Origin: an uncultured Ruminiclostridium sp.
Lineage (GTDB): Bacteria > Bacillota > Clostridia > Oscillospirales > Ruminococcaceae
Direction of reading: 5' to 3'
NCBI GenBank assembly: GCA_934490165.1
Contig: CAKSTB010000003.1
Span: 103,825-167,824, forward strand
DNA: 64,000 nt
Positions within the stretch are counted from its first letter, which is position 1, and each line of letters begins with the position of its first letter. The notes below the pieces were generated by a model, which was not told where the DNA came from, made no database searches, and saw only the letters and a program-made list of their open reading frames with translations. Positions 42,181 through 49,800 of the stretch are shown one piece after another. Position numbers and translations under genes: made by a program.

Positions 42181-42503
42181 TTGTACGTCATCCTTTCCTT
42201 TGTAAACAGAAACAGCGCAGAACTTTTATCGTCCTGCGCCGTTGCGGTACTTGTTTTTTCTTTACCTGTATTGTACTACCCGAAAGCCGTAAGGTCAACC
42301 GCTTTTTCGGGGTTTTGTGCTATAGCACAAGCACGTTTGTGCAAGTTTTAAAATCTCAACTTGCAAATTCAACCGAATTAAAGCGGTAAAATGCGGGACG
42401 ACAGAACGTTTTTGAAACAAGTGACCGCTACAAATGCAAAAAGCTGTCCGTTTGAGACAGCTTTTCACGATGGCTATATAAAATGGGATATAGAGATCAC
42501 GAA
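42181..42503 (-). promoter_or_regulatory. Promoter and operator-like sites upstream of the amidase
   Basis: Promoter TTGACC (42298-42293), 17-base spacer, TACAAT (42275-42270) on the minus strand. A perfect palindrome TTGTGCTATAGCACAA (42315-42330) next to GCACGTTTGTGC (42331-42342) sits 16 bases upstream of the -35. A GCGCAG/CTGCGC stem (42215-42239) lies in the leader. The remaining stretch to 42435 shows nothing. Confidence 0.6.
42436..42465 (-). terminator. Terminator of cysK
   Basis: AAAAGCTGTC/GACAGCTTTT stem (42439-42448 with 42456-42465), ending in TTTTT on the minus strand. Confidence 0.88.
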
Positions 42504-43433
42504 TTATTCTGCGAACATGGGGGTCGAGAGGTAACGGTCGCCTGTATCGGGGAGAAGAACCACAATGTTCTTGCCCTTGTTCTCGGGGCGCTTTGCAAGC
42601 TGTGAAGCCGCATATACAGCCGCACCGGAGGAGATACCGACAAGTAAGCCCTCTTTTCTTGCAAGCGTTCTGCCTGTAGCGAATGCGTCCTCGTTCTCAA
42701 CTGTGATTATTTCGTCATATATCTTGGTGTCAAGCGTTTCGGGCACGAAGCCTGCGCCGATACCCTGAATCTTATGAGGTCCTGCAACGCCCTTTGACAG
42801 TACGGGTGAGCCTGCGGGTTCAACAGCAACTACCTTGACATCGGGGTTCTTGCTCTTGAGGTACTTGCCGACACCGGAAACTGTACCGCCTGTGCCTACG
42901 CCTGCTACAAAGATATCGACCTTGCCGTCTGTATCTTCCCAGATCTCAGGACCTGTTGTATTGAAATGTGCTGTGGGGTTAGCGTTGTTTGTGAACTGGC
43001 TGGGGATAAAGCCGCCCTCTATCTGCTGTGCAAGCTCTTCAGCCTTTGCAATAGCGCCCTTCATACCCTTTGCGCCGTCTGTGAGGACGAGCTCTGCACC
43101 GTATGCCTTGAGCAGGTTGCGGCGCTCAACGCTCATGGTTTCGGGCATTGTGAGGATTATTCTGTAGCCCTTTGAAGCGGCTACTGCGGCAAGACCGATA
43201 CCTGTGTTACCGCTGGTAGGCTCAATGATGACTGCGCCGGGCTTGAGTGCGCCCTTAGCCTCTGCATCGTCTATCATTGCCTTTGCAATTCTGTCCTTTA
43301 CACTTCCTGCGGGGTTGAAGTACTCGAGCTTGGCGTAAATGTTTGCGGGGAGCTCGTTCAGGGCTATGTAGTTGTTGAGCTTTAATATGGGTGTGCCGCC
43401 TATAAGGTCTGTGATCTTTTCAAATGTTCTCAT
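42504..43433 (-). CDS. cysK: Cysteine synthase (O-acetylserine sulfhydrylase)
   Basis: 309 aa, PLP fold type II. The Schiff-base lysine is Lys46 in NPAGSVKDRIAK; the substrate loop is TSGNTGIGLA and the PLP phosphate loop GVGTGGTVSG. Makes cysteine from O-acetylserine and sulfide. No cysE beside it. It has a full-consensus promoter and a roughly 230-base leader. Confidence 0.97.
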   Translation of the reverse strand: MRTFEKITDLIGGTPILKLNNYIALNELPANIYAKLEYFNPAGSVKDRIAKAMIDDAEAKGALKPGAVIIEPTSGNTGIGLAAVAASKGYRIILTMPETMSVERRNLLKAYGAELVLTDGAKGMKGAIAKAEELAQQIEGGFIPSQFTNNANPTAHFNTTGPEIWEDTDGKVDIFVAGVGTGGTVSGVGKYLKSKNPDVKVVAVEPAGSPVLSKGVAGPHKIQGIGAGFVPETLDTKIYDEIITVENEDAFATGRTLARKEGLLVGISSGAAVYAASQLAKRPENKGKNIVVLLPDTGDRYLSTPMFAE

Positions 43434-43647
43434 TGTAATTTCTCCTTTTCGATTTATAATCGGCTATACATTAAGTTTAAATTTTATTTGTTATTCTGTC
43501 GGTATAGAACCGCGTGTTGCAACAACAGTATCTATTGTGCTGTGCTATGTTGAAAATGACATCAAAATCAACATCGGAAGCCGCTAATATATCTCGTTAT
43601 GTCCTTGTTCATATCCTTACCTCGTCTTCGGTTCGGTTTAATCTCTA

Positions 43648-43701
43648 AAAGCCTATCGACTTTGTAGGCTTTATTATATCACCGCTTTCGGGATTTGTCA
43701 A
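43648..43701 (-). promoter_or_regulatory. Consensus cysK promoter with inverted repeat at the start site
   Basis: Minus-strand TTGACA (43701-43696), 17-base spacer, TATAAT (43678-43673). Directly after the -10 lies AAAGCCTA/TAGGCTTT (43648-43672), spanning the likely start site, where a repressor could bind. Confidence 0.75.
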
Positions 43702-43905
43702 GGGGGTTTTGAAAAATTTTTTTCAAAAAATGCAAAATGTATGGATTTGAGTTTTTGAAGAGTTGGGGTTAGCGGTTTATGAGCGGTTGTCAAAGCTTTC
43801 GATTTTTTCAATGTTATCAATCTATCAATAATCAAGAATAAATCGCAACCCCATTTTTATGCCAAAAGTCTGTTAAATCGTTTTTGATAATTACAATAAT
43901 ATTTC

Positions 43906-43930
43906 GGGAGGGGCAAGCCCACTCCCCTAC
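43906..43930 (+). repeat. Empty copy of the palindromic repeat
   Basis: GGGAGGGGCAAGC joined directly to CCACTCCCCTAC. The upstream flank (ACAATAATATTTC) matches the flank of the filled copy at 23148 at nearly every base. Confidence 0.8.
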
Positions 43931-44146
43931 GAAAAAGAACAATATGATAGTTCAAATGTAAAATCGTGCAAGGATACACAGACCCGAAAGCTCTAAATTA
44001 TAACGAGAATATGAAAGGATAAAGAAATTGAAGAAGTTTGATGCAGAAAATTCTTCAAAACATCTGAGCAAATACGATCTTCACCGATAGTTGGCAGAGT
44101 TTGCGCTGAGGGATGGGCAAGTAAGGCAGTTTCGGAGCGGTGCAAG

Positions 44147-44176
44147 TAAAAAATCCGCCGTTCTGAAACAGCGGAT
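44147..44176 (-). terminator. Terminator of pdxST
   Basis: ATCCGCTGTT/AACGGCGGAT stem (44167-44176 with 44153-44162) with a 4-base loop, then TTTTTT on the minus strand. Confidence 0.9.
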
Positions 44177-44194
44177 CGTGATATTAAATTATAA

Positions 44195-44752
44195 TTACAT
44201 TGACAGGAAATACTCATGTACCCTTGTATCGCCGTCAAGCTCGGGGTGGAAAGCGGTCACAAGCTGATTTTTCTGCCGTGCGGCAACTATCTTTCCGCCG
44301 ACCTCGGAGAGCACTTCCGTATCATCGAACACCTCATCGATATAAGGCGCACGGATAAAGGTCATGGGGATAACGCCCACGCCGTCAAACTGAGCTTCGG
44401 TATGGAAGCTTCCGAGCTGTCTGCCGTAAGCGTTGCGGTTAGCAACGATAGACATTGTTTGTAGGTGCTGTGCGCTGTCGTTTGAGATCGACTTTGCAAG
44501 CAGGATAAGACCTGCGCAAGTGCCGTAAACAGGCATTCCGCTTTCGATACGGCTCTTTATGCCGTCAAAGAGGTCAAGCTCGCGGAGCAGTTTTCCCTGC
44601 ACCGTGCTTTCGCCGCCGGGGATTATAAGGCGGTCGAAGCTACGGTCAAGGTCTTTTTTCTGACGTATCTCGAAGCTGTCTGCGCCGAGCCTTGCAAGTA
44701 TCTTTTCGTGCTCTATGAATGCGCCCTGAAGCGCGAGAACTGCTACTGTCAT
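44195..44752 (-). CDS. pdxT: Pyridoxal 5'-phosphate synthase glutaminase subunit
   Basis: 185 aa from the ATG at 44752 (AAAGGA upstream). Class I amidotransferase feeding ammonia to PdxS: PGGEST, catalytic Cys in YGTCAGLILL, and the His/Glu pair in TAFHPELDGD. Lies 185 bases after pdxS, the gap being filled by a post-stop structured element. Confidence 0.96.
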   Translation of the reverse strand: MTVAVLALQGAFIEHEKILARLGADSFEIRQKKDLDRSFDRLIIPGGESTVQGKLLRELDLFDGIKSRIESGMPVYGTCAGLILLAKSISNDSAQHLQTMSIVANRNAYGRQLGSFHTEAQFDGVGVIPMTFIRAPYIDEVFDDTEVLSEVGGKIVAARQKNQLVTAFHPELDGDTRVHEYFLSM

Positions 44753-44819
44753 TAGTTGTGTCCTTTCGGCTGAGTGGATCATGCCATATTACGGCTATCC
44801 TTTTTTATCTTTTTGCCCA

Positions 44820-44937
44820 GCACTTTTTTATAAATCCGCCGTTTTGCAAGCCTATATATATTACAAATGTTTTTAAAGGCGGAATTTGGGGCGGCACATT
44901 GCCGCAAAGGTCGGAATTTGAAGCGGCACATTGCCGC
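44820..44937 (-). repeat. Post-stop structured element after pdxS
   Basis: Starts immediately after the pdxS TAA on the minus strand with GCGGCAATGTGCCGC (hairpin), then TTCAAATTCCG; the hairpin module is repeated, and a CCGCC...GGCGG closing stem follows. Two hairpin modules make this copy longer than its relatives. Confidence 0.75.
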
Positions 44938-45813
44938 TTATTTGCCGCGTTCTGCCATGAGGAGGGCGATCTCCTGTTCGTTTATGCCGACCATAGCTTC
45001 GCCGAGGTCTTCTGAAAGCTCTGCGATCATCTTTGCATCTGTGTAGTTTGTTACAGCCTTTACTATAGCCGCGGCTCTCTTTGCGGGGTTGCCCGACTTG
45101 AAGATACCGCTTCCTACGAATACGCCCTCAGCGCCGAGCTGCATCATAAGAGCCGCATCGGCAGGAGTTGCAACACCGCCTGCGGCAAAGTTTACAACGG
45201 GGAGCTTGCCGTTCTCGGCAACGTACTTTACAAGCTCATAGTCGACCTGTAAGTCCTTTGCCGCCTGGTAAAGCTCGTCCTTTGACATAGATGTAAGTCT
45301 GCGGATCTCCTGCTGCATCATTCTCATATGTCTTACAGCCTGTACAACGTCACCTGTACCGGGTTCGCCCTTTGTTCTAATCATAGACGCACCCTCAGAG
45401 ATACGGCGGAGCGCTTCGCCTAAGTCCTTAGCGCCGCATACAAAAGGCACGTTGAACTTTGTCTTGTCTATGTGGTACTTGTCGTCTGCGGGTGAAAGGA
45501 CTTCACTCTCATCGATATAGTCAATTTCGATAGCTTCGAGTATCTGTGCTTCTGCAAAATGACCGATACGGCACTTTGCCATAACGGGGATAGTTACCGC
45601 GTTCTGGATACCCTTTATCATAGCGGGGTCGCTCATTCTCGCAACACCGCCTGCGGCACGGATATCTGCGGGGATACGCTCAAGCGCCATAACCGCACAA
45701 GCGCCTGCCTCCTGAGCTATTCTCGCCTGCTCGGGAGTTGTTACGTCCATTATTACACCGCCCTTTAACATCTGGGCGAGGTTCTTGTTGAGTTCATATC
45801 TTTCGTTTGACAT
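44938..45813 (-). CDS. pdxS: Pyridoxal 5'-phosphate synthase, lyase/synthase subunit
   Basis: 291 aa from the ATG at 45813 (GGAAAGGAAG upstream), normal length. TIM-barrel enzyme joining ribose-5-P, glyceraldehyde-3-P and ammonia into PLP. NKNLAQMLKGGVIMDVTTPE, MALERIPADIRAAGGVARMS and GEPGTGDVVQAVRHMR are family motifs. Pairs with PdxT, coded next. Confidence 0.98.
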   Translation of the reverse strand: MSNERYELNKNLAQMLKGGVIMDVTTPEQARIAQEAGACAVMALERIPADIRAAGGVARMSDPAMIKGIQNAVTIPVMAKCRIGHFAEAQILEAIEIDYIDESEVLSPADDKYHIDKTKFNVPFVCGAKDLGEALRRISEGASMIRTKGEPGTGDVVQAVRHMRMMQQEIRRLTSMSKDELYQAAKDLQVDYELVKYVAENGKLPVVNFAAGGVATPADAALMMQLGAEGVFVGSGIFKSGNPAKRAAAIVKAVTNYTDAKMIAELSEDLGEAMVGINEQEIALLMAERGK

Positions 45814-45859
45814 TGTTGAAACTTCCTTTCCTGTCGGGTTGAATTTGATCTGTATACAT

Positions 45860-45918
45860 ATTGTATATCCCGTCAGCCCCTGTTGCAATTCAACAGTTTC
45901 AACGGAGTTTTCAACAAT
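45860..45918 (-). promoter_or_regulatory. pdxS promoter with GTTGAA repeats
   Basis: Minus-strand TTGCAA (45888-45883), 17-base spacer, TACAAT (45865-45860). CTGTTG/CAACAG (45880-45896) overlaps the -35, and GTTGAA occurs three times between 45890 and 45916. Such repeats are what a MocR/PdxR-type regulator might bind (inference). Confidence 0.6.
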
Positions 45919-46397
45919 TTTTGTTTAATATAGGTTTTTTACATAAACCTTACAGTTGATTTTTGTTTATATTTCACAAACGCTTTAGCGCAGTGAATTA
46001 ACAGCAAATTACAGTATCGTCAAAACAGCAGGATCAATACCTCGGAGAATTGTCGGTTTTGGTGATTATGTAGAAAAAGAAGAATGTGCAGTGAATTTCA
46101 GCTTGTGTAAAAAACTATTTTTAGCAAAGCAGAGAGTTATTCTTCTGATGAATGTTAACGAAAGTAATCGAGAAAATAAAAACGTTGATAGCAAACGATC
46201 CCTCAGTCTTGGCGGCAGATAAAGTTTTTACCTTTTTGGGATGTTGCGGATATCGCTGATCCTAGCGACATTTAACACAAGTGAGCCTTGCCGCAAGCCA
46301 GCTCCCTTTAGCAAGGGAGCCAAGAATCAGTGCTTATCAAGGGCGTGTAATTTCTTTTGAAATGATAGGGGTTGTCAGCGGCAACCTGCCGCCGCCG
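45919..46397. other. Intergenic region between pdxS and sigF
   Basis: AT-rich; an open plus-strand stretch near 45990-46225 lacks a start and ribosome binding site and is not called. 46197-46325 is an interspersed TTGACGGC/AGCTCCCTTT repeat. Nothing else is seen. Confidence 0.5.
46197..46325 (+). repeat. Interspersed repeat, TTGACGGC/AGCTCCCTTT type
   Basis: GATCCCTCAGTCTTGGCGGC at the start and AGCTCCCTTTAGCAAGGGAG near the end; like 63441, preceded by GTTGATAGCAAACGATC-type flanks. Confidence 0.8.
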
Positions 46398-47063
46398 TCA
46401 ACACAGCAACTGTTTTCTCAACCCCTCCAGTATCTTCTTTTCCCTGCGCGACACCTGTACCTGCGTCATTCCGAGTATCTCGGCGGTGCGGCTCTGGGTG
46501 CACTCCTCGCTGTAGCGAAGTATTATAAGCCTGCGGTCAAGCGGCTCAAGGCGGGAAACAAGCTGTCGCAGAGCCATTCTGTCAAGCGCTTTGGGCTGTT
46601 CGGGCTCGACAGGCAGGTCAAAAGTACCCTCGTCGTTATCCTCGTCATCGTAATTGCTGAGAGAAAGCGGCGGGAGTGACGCTCCGAGGGCAAGCGACGC
46701 TTCTTCCGGGGTTATCCCGAGCCGTTCGGCAAGCACGGAAATATGCGGCTCTTCACCGTTTTTTATAAGCTCGTCACGCAGTCGGCAGATCTTCAGCGAC
46801 AGCTCCTTTAGCCCTCTGCTCACCTTGATAGTTCCGCCATCGCGGAAAAGCTGTTTTATCTCTCCCATAATTACCGGCACGGCATAGGTGGAGAACTTAA
46901 GCCCGCGGCTTTCGTCAAAGTTGTTGCCCGCCTTGACAAGTCCGACACAGCCCGCAGAAAACAGCTCCTCGTATTCTATTCCGCGATCCTTGAAGCGGCT
47001 CGCTATAGAGTGCACAAGAGCAAGATGCTCGGTTATAAAAGAGTTGTCCCTGTCGGTGCTCAT
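46398..47063 (-). CDS. sigF: Sporulation sigma factor F
   Basis: 221 aa. Sigma-70 family, SigF/G/B branch: region 2 (EELFSAGCVGLVKAGNNFD, FSTYAVPVIMGEIKQLFRD), region 3 and region 4 helix-turn-helix (TQSRTAEILGMTQVQVSRRE). The operon context (spoIIAA-spoIIAB before it) identifies it as SigF rather than SigG: the first forespore-specific factor. Start overlaps the spoIIAB stop by 4 bases. Confidence 0.93.
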   Translation of the reverse strand: MSTDRDNSFITEHLALVHSIASRFKDRGIEYEELFSAGCVGLVKAGNNFDESRGLKFSTYAVPVIMGEIKQLFRDGGTIKVSRGLKELSLKICRLRDELIKNGEEPHISVLAERLGITPEEASLALGASLPPLSLSNYDDEDNDEGTFDLPVEPEQPKALDRMALRQLVSRLEPLDRRLIILRYSEECTQSRTAEILGMTQVQVSRREKKILEGLRKQLLC

Positions 47064-47503
47064 TTCAGCTCCTTTTTGTTAAGCCTGAAAATCAGGGTGA
47101 CGCTCGTGCCCTTTCCGGGCTTTGACGATACCTTCACCTTGTCGCAACAGCTCTCCATCACCGCAAAGCCAAGTCCGCTCCGCTCAAGCTCGGGCTTTGT
47201 GGTGAAAAGCGGTTCCATAGCCTTTTTGATATCCTCTATGCCACAGCCTTTATCGGTTATCTTTATGTATACTTCATCATCTTTTATACGAGCGGTTATA
47301 TTTATAAGACCTACCGTTTCACTCTCCGCATAGGCGTGGACAACGCAATTTGTCACTGCCTCGGACACCGCCGCCTTTACTCCGCCAAGCTCGTCCAGTG
47401 TCGGGTCAAGCTGTGAAACAAAAGCGCCGACAGCCGCCCTGGCGTAGCTCTCGTTACGCGACAGGGCGGGCACGGTCAGTTTTACATAATTATCGCACTT
47501 CAT
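47060..47503 (-). CDS. spoIIAB: Anti-sigma F factor / serine kinase SpoIIAB
   Basis: 147 aa GHKL ATPase fold: N-box EAVTNCVVHAYA, G1 DKGCGIEDIKKAM and G2 RSGLGFAVMES. Holds SigF inactive and phosphorylates SpoIIAA on serine. Sits in the standard operon order, three bases after spoIIAA. Confidence 0.95.
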   Translation of the reverse strand: MKCDNYVKLTVPALSRNESYARAAVGAFVSQLDPTLDELGGVKAAVSEAVTNCVVHAYAESETVGLINITARIKDDEVYIKITDKGCGIEDIKKAMEPLFTTKPELERSGLGFAVMESCCDKVKVSSKPGKGTSVTLIFRLNKKELK

Positions 47504-47505
47504 TT

Positions 47506-47844
47506 TTATTCCTCCGTTTTCTTGCCGCTTATGATAAGCCTTGAAAGTCCCGCTACCTGCAATATCCTGCGGACGGACGGTGACGGGTTCTTGACCGCGA
47601 TACCGCCGCCGAGCGACTCCATAATACGCTGTCTGCCGAGTATAAGTCCTATCCCCGAGCTGTCCATAAAGCTTACCCCCGACATATCCAGAATAAGCAT
47701 AGTCGGCATAAGGTGTTCAAGCTCGGGGTCTATCTGCATGCGTACACCCGCCGCCTCGCAGTGGTCAAGCTCGCCGCTTATCACGGCGGTGATGCTTCCG
47801 TTTCGTTTTATCATTTCAACACTCGTATAAAGCTCCCCTTTCAT
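47506..47844 (-). CDS. spoIIAA: Anti-sigma F factor antagonist SpoIIAA
   Basis: 112 aa from the ATG at 47844; an ATG at 47814 is an alternative and neither has a well-placed Shine-Dalgarno. STAS domain with SGELDHCEA and the phosphorylated serine in FMDSSGIGLILGR. When unphosphorylated it releases SigF from SpoIIAB. First gene of the operon, whose promoter should be SigH-dependent; I could not recognise that promoter. Confidence 0.93.
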   Translation of the reverse strand: MKGELYTSVEMIKRNGSITAVISGELDHCEAAGVRMQIDPELEHLMPTMLILDMSGVSFMDSSGIGLILGRQRIMESLGGGIAVKNPSPSVRRILQVAGLSRLIISGKKTEE

Positions 47845-48152
47845 CGCGTTATGCTGTATGCTGACAGCTTGTATTTTATACCGCGTGAGGTGAGAAACGT
47901 GTCGGAACAAGGAAGGGCAATACAAATGAATAATGAATGATGAATAATGAATAATTGTGGTTGCGCTTTCTTGCAGTCGTTTATGGTCGCTGCATCCTTG
48001 CAGCGACTTTGTGCGACTGCTGTGAAGCGTCCTTGCTTCCAGCGCGGATTTTGAATTTGGAATAGTGCGGAAAAAGAGGTTGCGCTCCTTTTAAAATTTA
48101 ATGTAATATTATAATCTGATGAAAGTCCGGCAAAGAGCTATCCCTCTCCAAT
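47845..48152. other. Spacer between spoIIA and the plus-strand operon
   Basis: Contains a short AATGAATAAT-type simple repeat (47926-47955) and a large tiered stem-loop (about 47963-48030: GCAGTCG/CGACTGC outside GTCGCTGC/GCAGCGAC with matching TTTATG/TTTGTG bulges). No gene seen. Confidence 0.6.
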
Positions 48153-48182
48153 TTGACAACAGCAAGCTACATATGCTATAAT
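48153..48182 (+). promoter_or_regulatory. Promoter of the 48267 operon
   Basis: TTGACA (48153-48158), 18-base spacer, TATAAT (48177-48182) with TGC just before it (extended -10). Confidence 0.78.
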
Positions 48183-48266
48183 ACACTTAATTGTATAAAC
48201 AAAATGGGGCAGAATACGCAATGCGCAGTTTACCCTGATATAAAGACAGAAAATACAGGAGTTTTT

Positions 48267-48596
48267 ATGCAGACTAAAACTTTATGCAAATTCTCGCGCA
48301 TACCGCAGACGGTGTGCCGTATCGCCTTATCGGCGGCTATTTTTACAGGCATACTTGTTGTGATGGTTTTTGCGCTTGCGCTTATAGCAAACGGAATGAT
48401 AACACTGCCGTCGGCTGTGATAAGAGTTGTCGGCAAGGGAAGTATATTTGTGTCCGACCTTTCGGCGCTTACAATGCTGTTTTTCTCAGCGGCAAGCCTG
48501 CTGTTCGGACTGGGACTTATACTTCTGAGCACGGCAAGACTGTGTCCCGCCGCGGCATCATATGTATACAGACTTTTCTCGTCCGTTAAAGAATGA
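48267..48596 (+). CDS. Small two-segment membrane protein, unknown function
   Basis: 109 aa from the ATG at 48267, which has CAGGAG five bases upstream; a longer in-frame reading covers the promoter and is rejected. Two hydrophobic segments (about 20-42 and 62-86) with a short external loop. Not recognised. Its stop overlaps the next start (ATGA), so it is probably a partner of the DUF4097-like protein. Confidence 0.75.
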   Translation: MQTKTLCKFSRIPQTVCRIALSAAIFTGILVVMVFALALIANGMITLPSAVIRVVGKGSIFVSDLSALTMLFFSAASLLFGLGLILLSTARLCPAAASYVYRLFSSVKE

Positions 48597-49378
48597 AGCT
48601 GAAAAACGTTATCCGCTTCCGCCATATGCGCGTGCAGAAGCTGAGCACGGTTCAGGTGCTTATCCGCGTGTTCTTCCTGTCAGGCTCGGTGTGCCTTATC
48701 GCGGCGCTGTGTTGCGCGATATTTCTCGATAAGGACTACAGAAGCTCTGTAAAGCGCGGCTCGCAGAGCTTTCCTTTTACCGAATTTCTGACGGTGGAAA
48801 CAACGGATATACCGGTGTACATAACGCGGTCTGCCGATGATATGATACACGTTTCGTATGTCAGCGACACCGAGGTCGAGGTGTATGACGACGGCGGGCG
48901 GCTTGTGATAGAACAAGTACCCGGCTTTGTGATAACGCTGTTCACCCGTGAGCAGTTCAGCTACAGGATAGAAATTCAGCTGCCGGATAAGCCGTTTGCA
49001 AGCCTTAACCTCTATTCAGCGTCCACCGACCTGCACTGCTGTGCGGTAAGCGGGTATATGGTGAATATCAGGTGCAAGAGCGGCAGTGCGGAAATCGAGC
49101 GGCTGTCCTGCACGGGTACGCTTGATATCGAATGCGACAGCGGCAGGATAGATATGTATATAGATGAATTTTCGGGCGGTAAGCTTGTAAACTCATCGGG
49201 AAGCATAGACATCGACTTTGCCGGGGACGCAGATACGGTGATCTCTCCCGGCACACGGTGCTATGTCAACGGACTTGCCGCTATGAGTGACGGCAGAGCC
49301 GCAGAAAAAGACGATCTCGGGATAACCTCGCCCTCGGGCAGAGTAAGAATAAATACAAATGTAAAGCAGGCTCAGTAA
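48593..49378 (+). CDS. DUF4097-like membrane-anchored beta protein
   Basis: 261 aa. One N-terminal membrane segment (about 24-46) precedes an all-beta outer domain with repeated short strands (GSAEIERLSCTGTLDIECDS, GKLVNSSGSIDIDFAGD), the single-stranded beta-helix pattern of DUF4097/adhesin-like proteins. Function of the family is unknown. The stop is followed by a compact GCGGC/GCCGC hairpin. Confidence 0.7.
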   Translation: MKLKNVIRFRHMRVQKLSTVQVLIRVFFLSGSVCLIAALCCAIFLDKDYRSSVKRGSQSFPFTEFLTVETTDIPVYITRSADDMIHVSYVSDTEVEVYDDGGRLVIEQVPGFVITLFTREQFSYRIEIQLPDKPFASLNLYSASTDLHCCAVSGYMVNIRCKSGSAEIERLSCTGTLDIECDSGRIDMYIDEFSGGKLVNSSGSIDIDFAGDADTVISPGTRCYVNGLAAMSDGRAAEKDDLGITSPSGRVRINTNVKQAQ

Positions 49379-49412
49379 CGCGGCAAAGCCGCAATATGAA
49401 AGGATATGTATT

Positions 49413-49799
49413 ATGAATAACGCAAAGCAGACTTTTACTATCACTATTCCGTCAAAGACAGGGTATATGGATCTTACGGAAGATGTAATGGAGTGCGTGA
49501 GAAGATCCAATATCAGAAACGGTATCATAACAGTTTCGTCTATGCATACTACCGCCTCTGTGTTCACCGCGACAAACGACCCCGAGGCACTGAACGGATA
49601 CCTCAAATACTATGAAAAGGTATCTACCCTTGCGGAAGAGCCGCTCAGGGCGGCTATCTGCCATCAGCTTGCGGGCGGCTCGGTGACTGCGGCTATCTGC
49701 GACAGCGAGATATCACTCGGGCTTTCGCAATACATAATATATATGGACTTTGACGGAGAACGTGAAAAGACGGTAGAGATAAATATAGTCGGAGAATAA
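49413..49799 (+). CDS. YjbQ/UPF0047 family protein
   Basis: 128 aa, normal length. Signature SSMHTTASVFTATNDPEAL near the middle and LSQYIIYMDFDGEREKTVEI at the end. Members have weak thiamine-phosphate synthase activity in vitro and their real role is open. One base before the glycosyltransferase gene. Confidence 0.88.
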   Translation: MNNAKQTFTITIPSKTGYMDLTEDVMECVRRSNIRNGIITVSSMHTTASVFTATNDPEALNGYLKYYEKVSTLAEEPLRAAICHQLAGGSVTAAICDSEISLGLSQYIIYMDFDGEREKTVEINIVGE

Positions 49800-49800
49800 G

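Larger units (their letters stand above)
43702..44194. other. Intergenic region between cysK promoter and pdxT
   Basis: AT-rich. Contains an empty palindromic repeat (43906-43930), a weak plus-strand frame from TTG at 44028 (20 codons to a TAG) with an AAAGGA site but no recognised product, and the pdxT terminator. Nothing else is supported. Confidence 0.5.

Noticed and set aside
43434..43672. T-box leader before cysK
   Set aside because: The T-box sequence and specifier hairpin are not present in the leader.
44028..44194. Short plus-strand frame starting MKKFDAENSSK with an AAAGGA site
   Set aside because: Stops after 20 codons and has no recognised homologue; could be a remnant, but evidence is too thin.
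45990..46225. Open plus-strand stretch of about 78 codons
   Set aside because: No start codon near its beginning, no ribosome binding site, and it ends inside an interspersed repeat.
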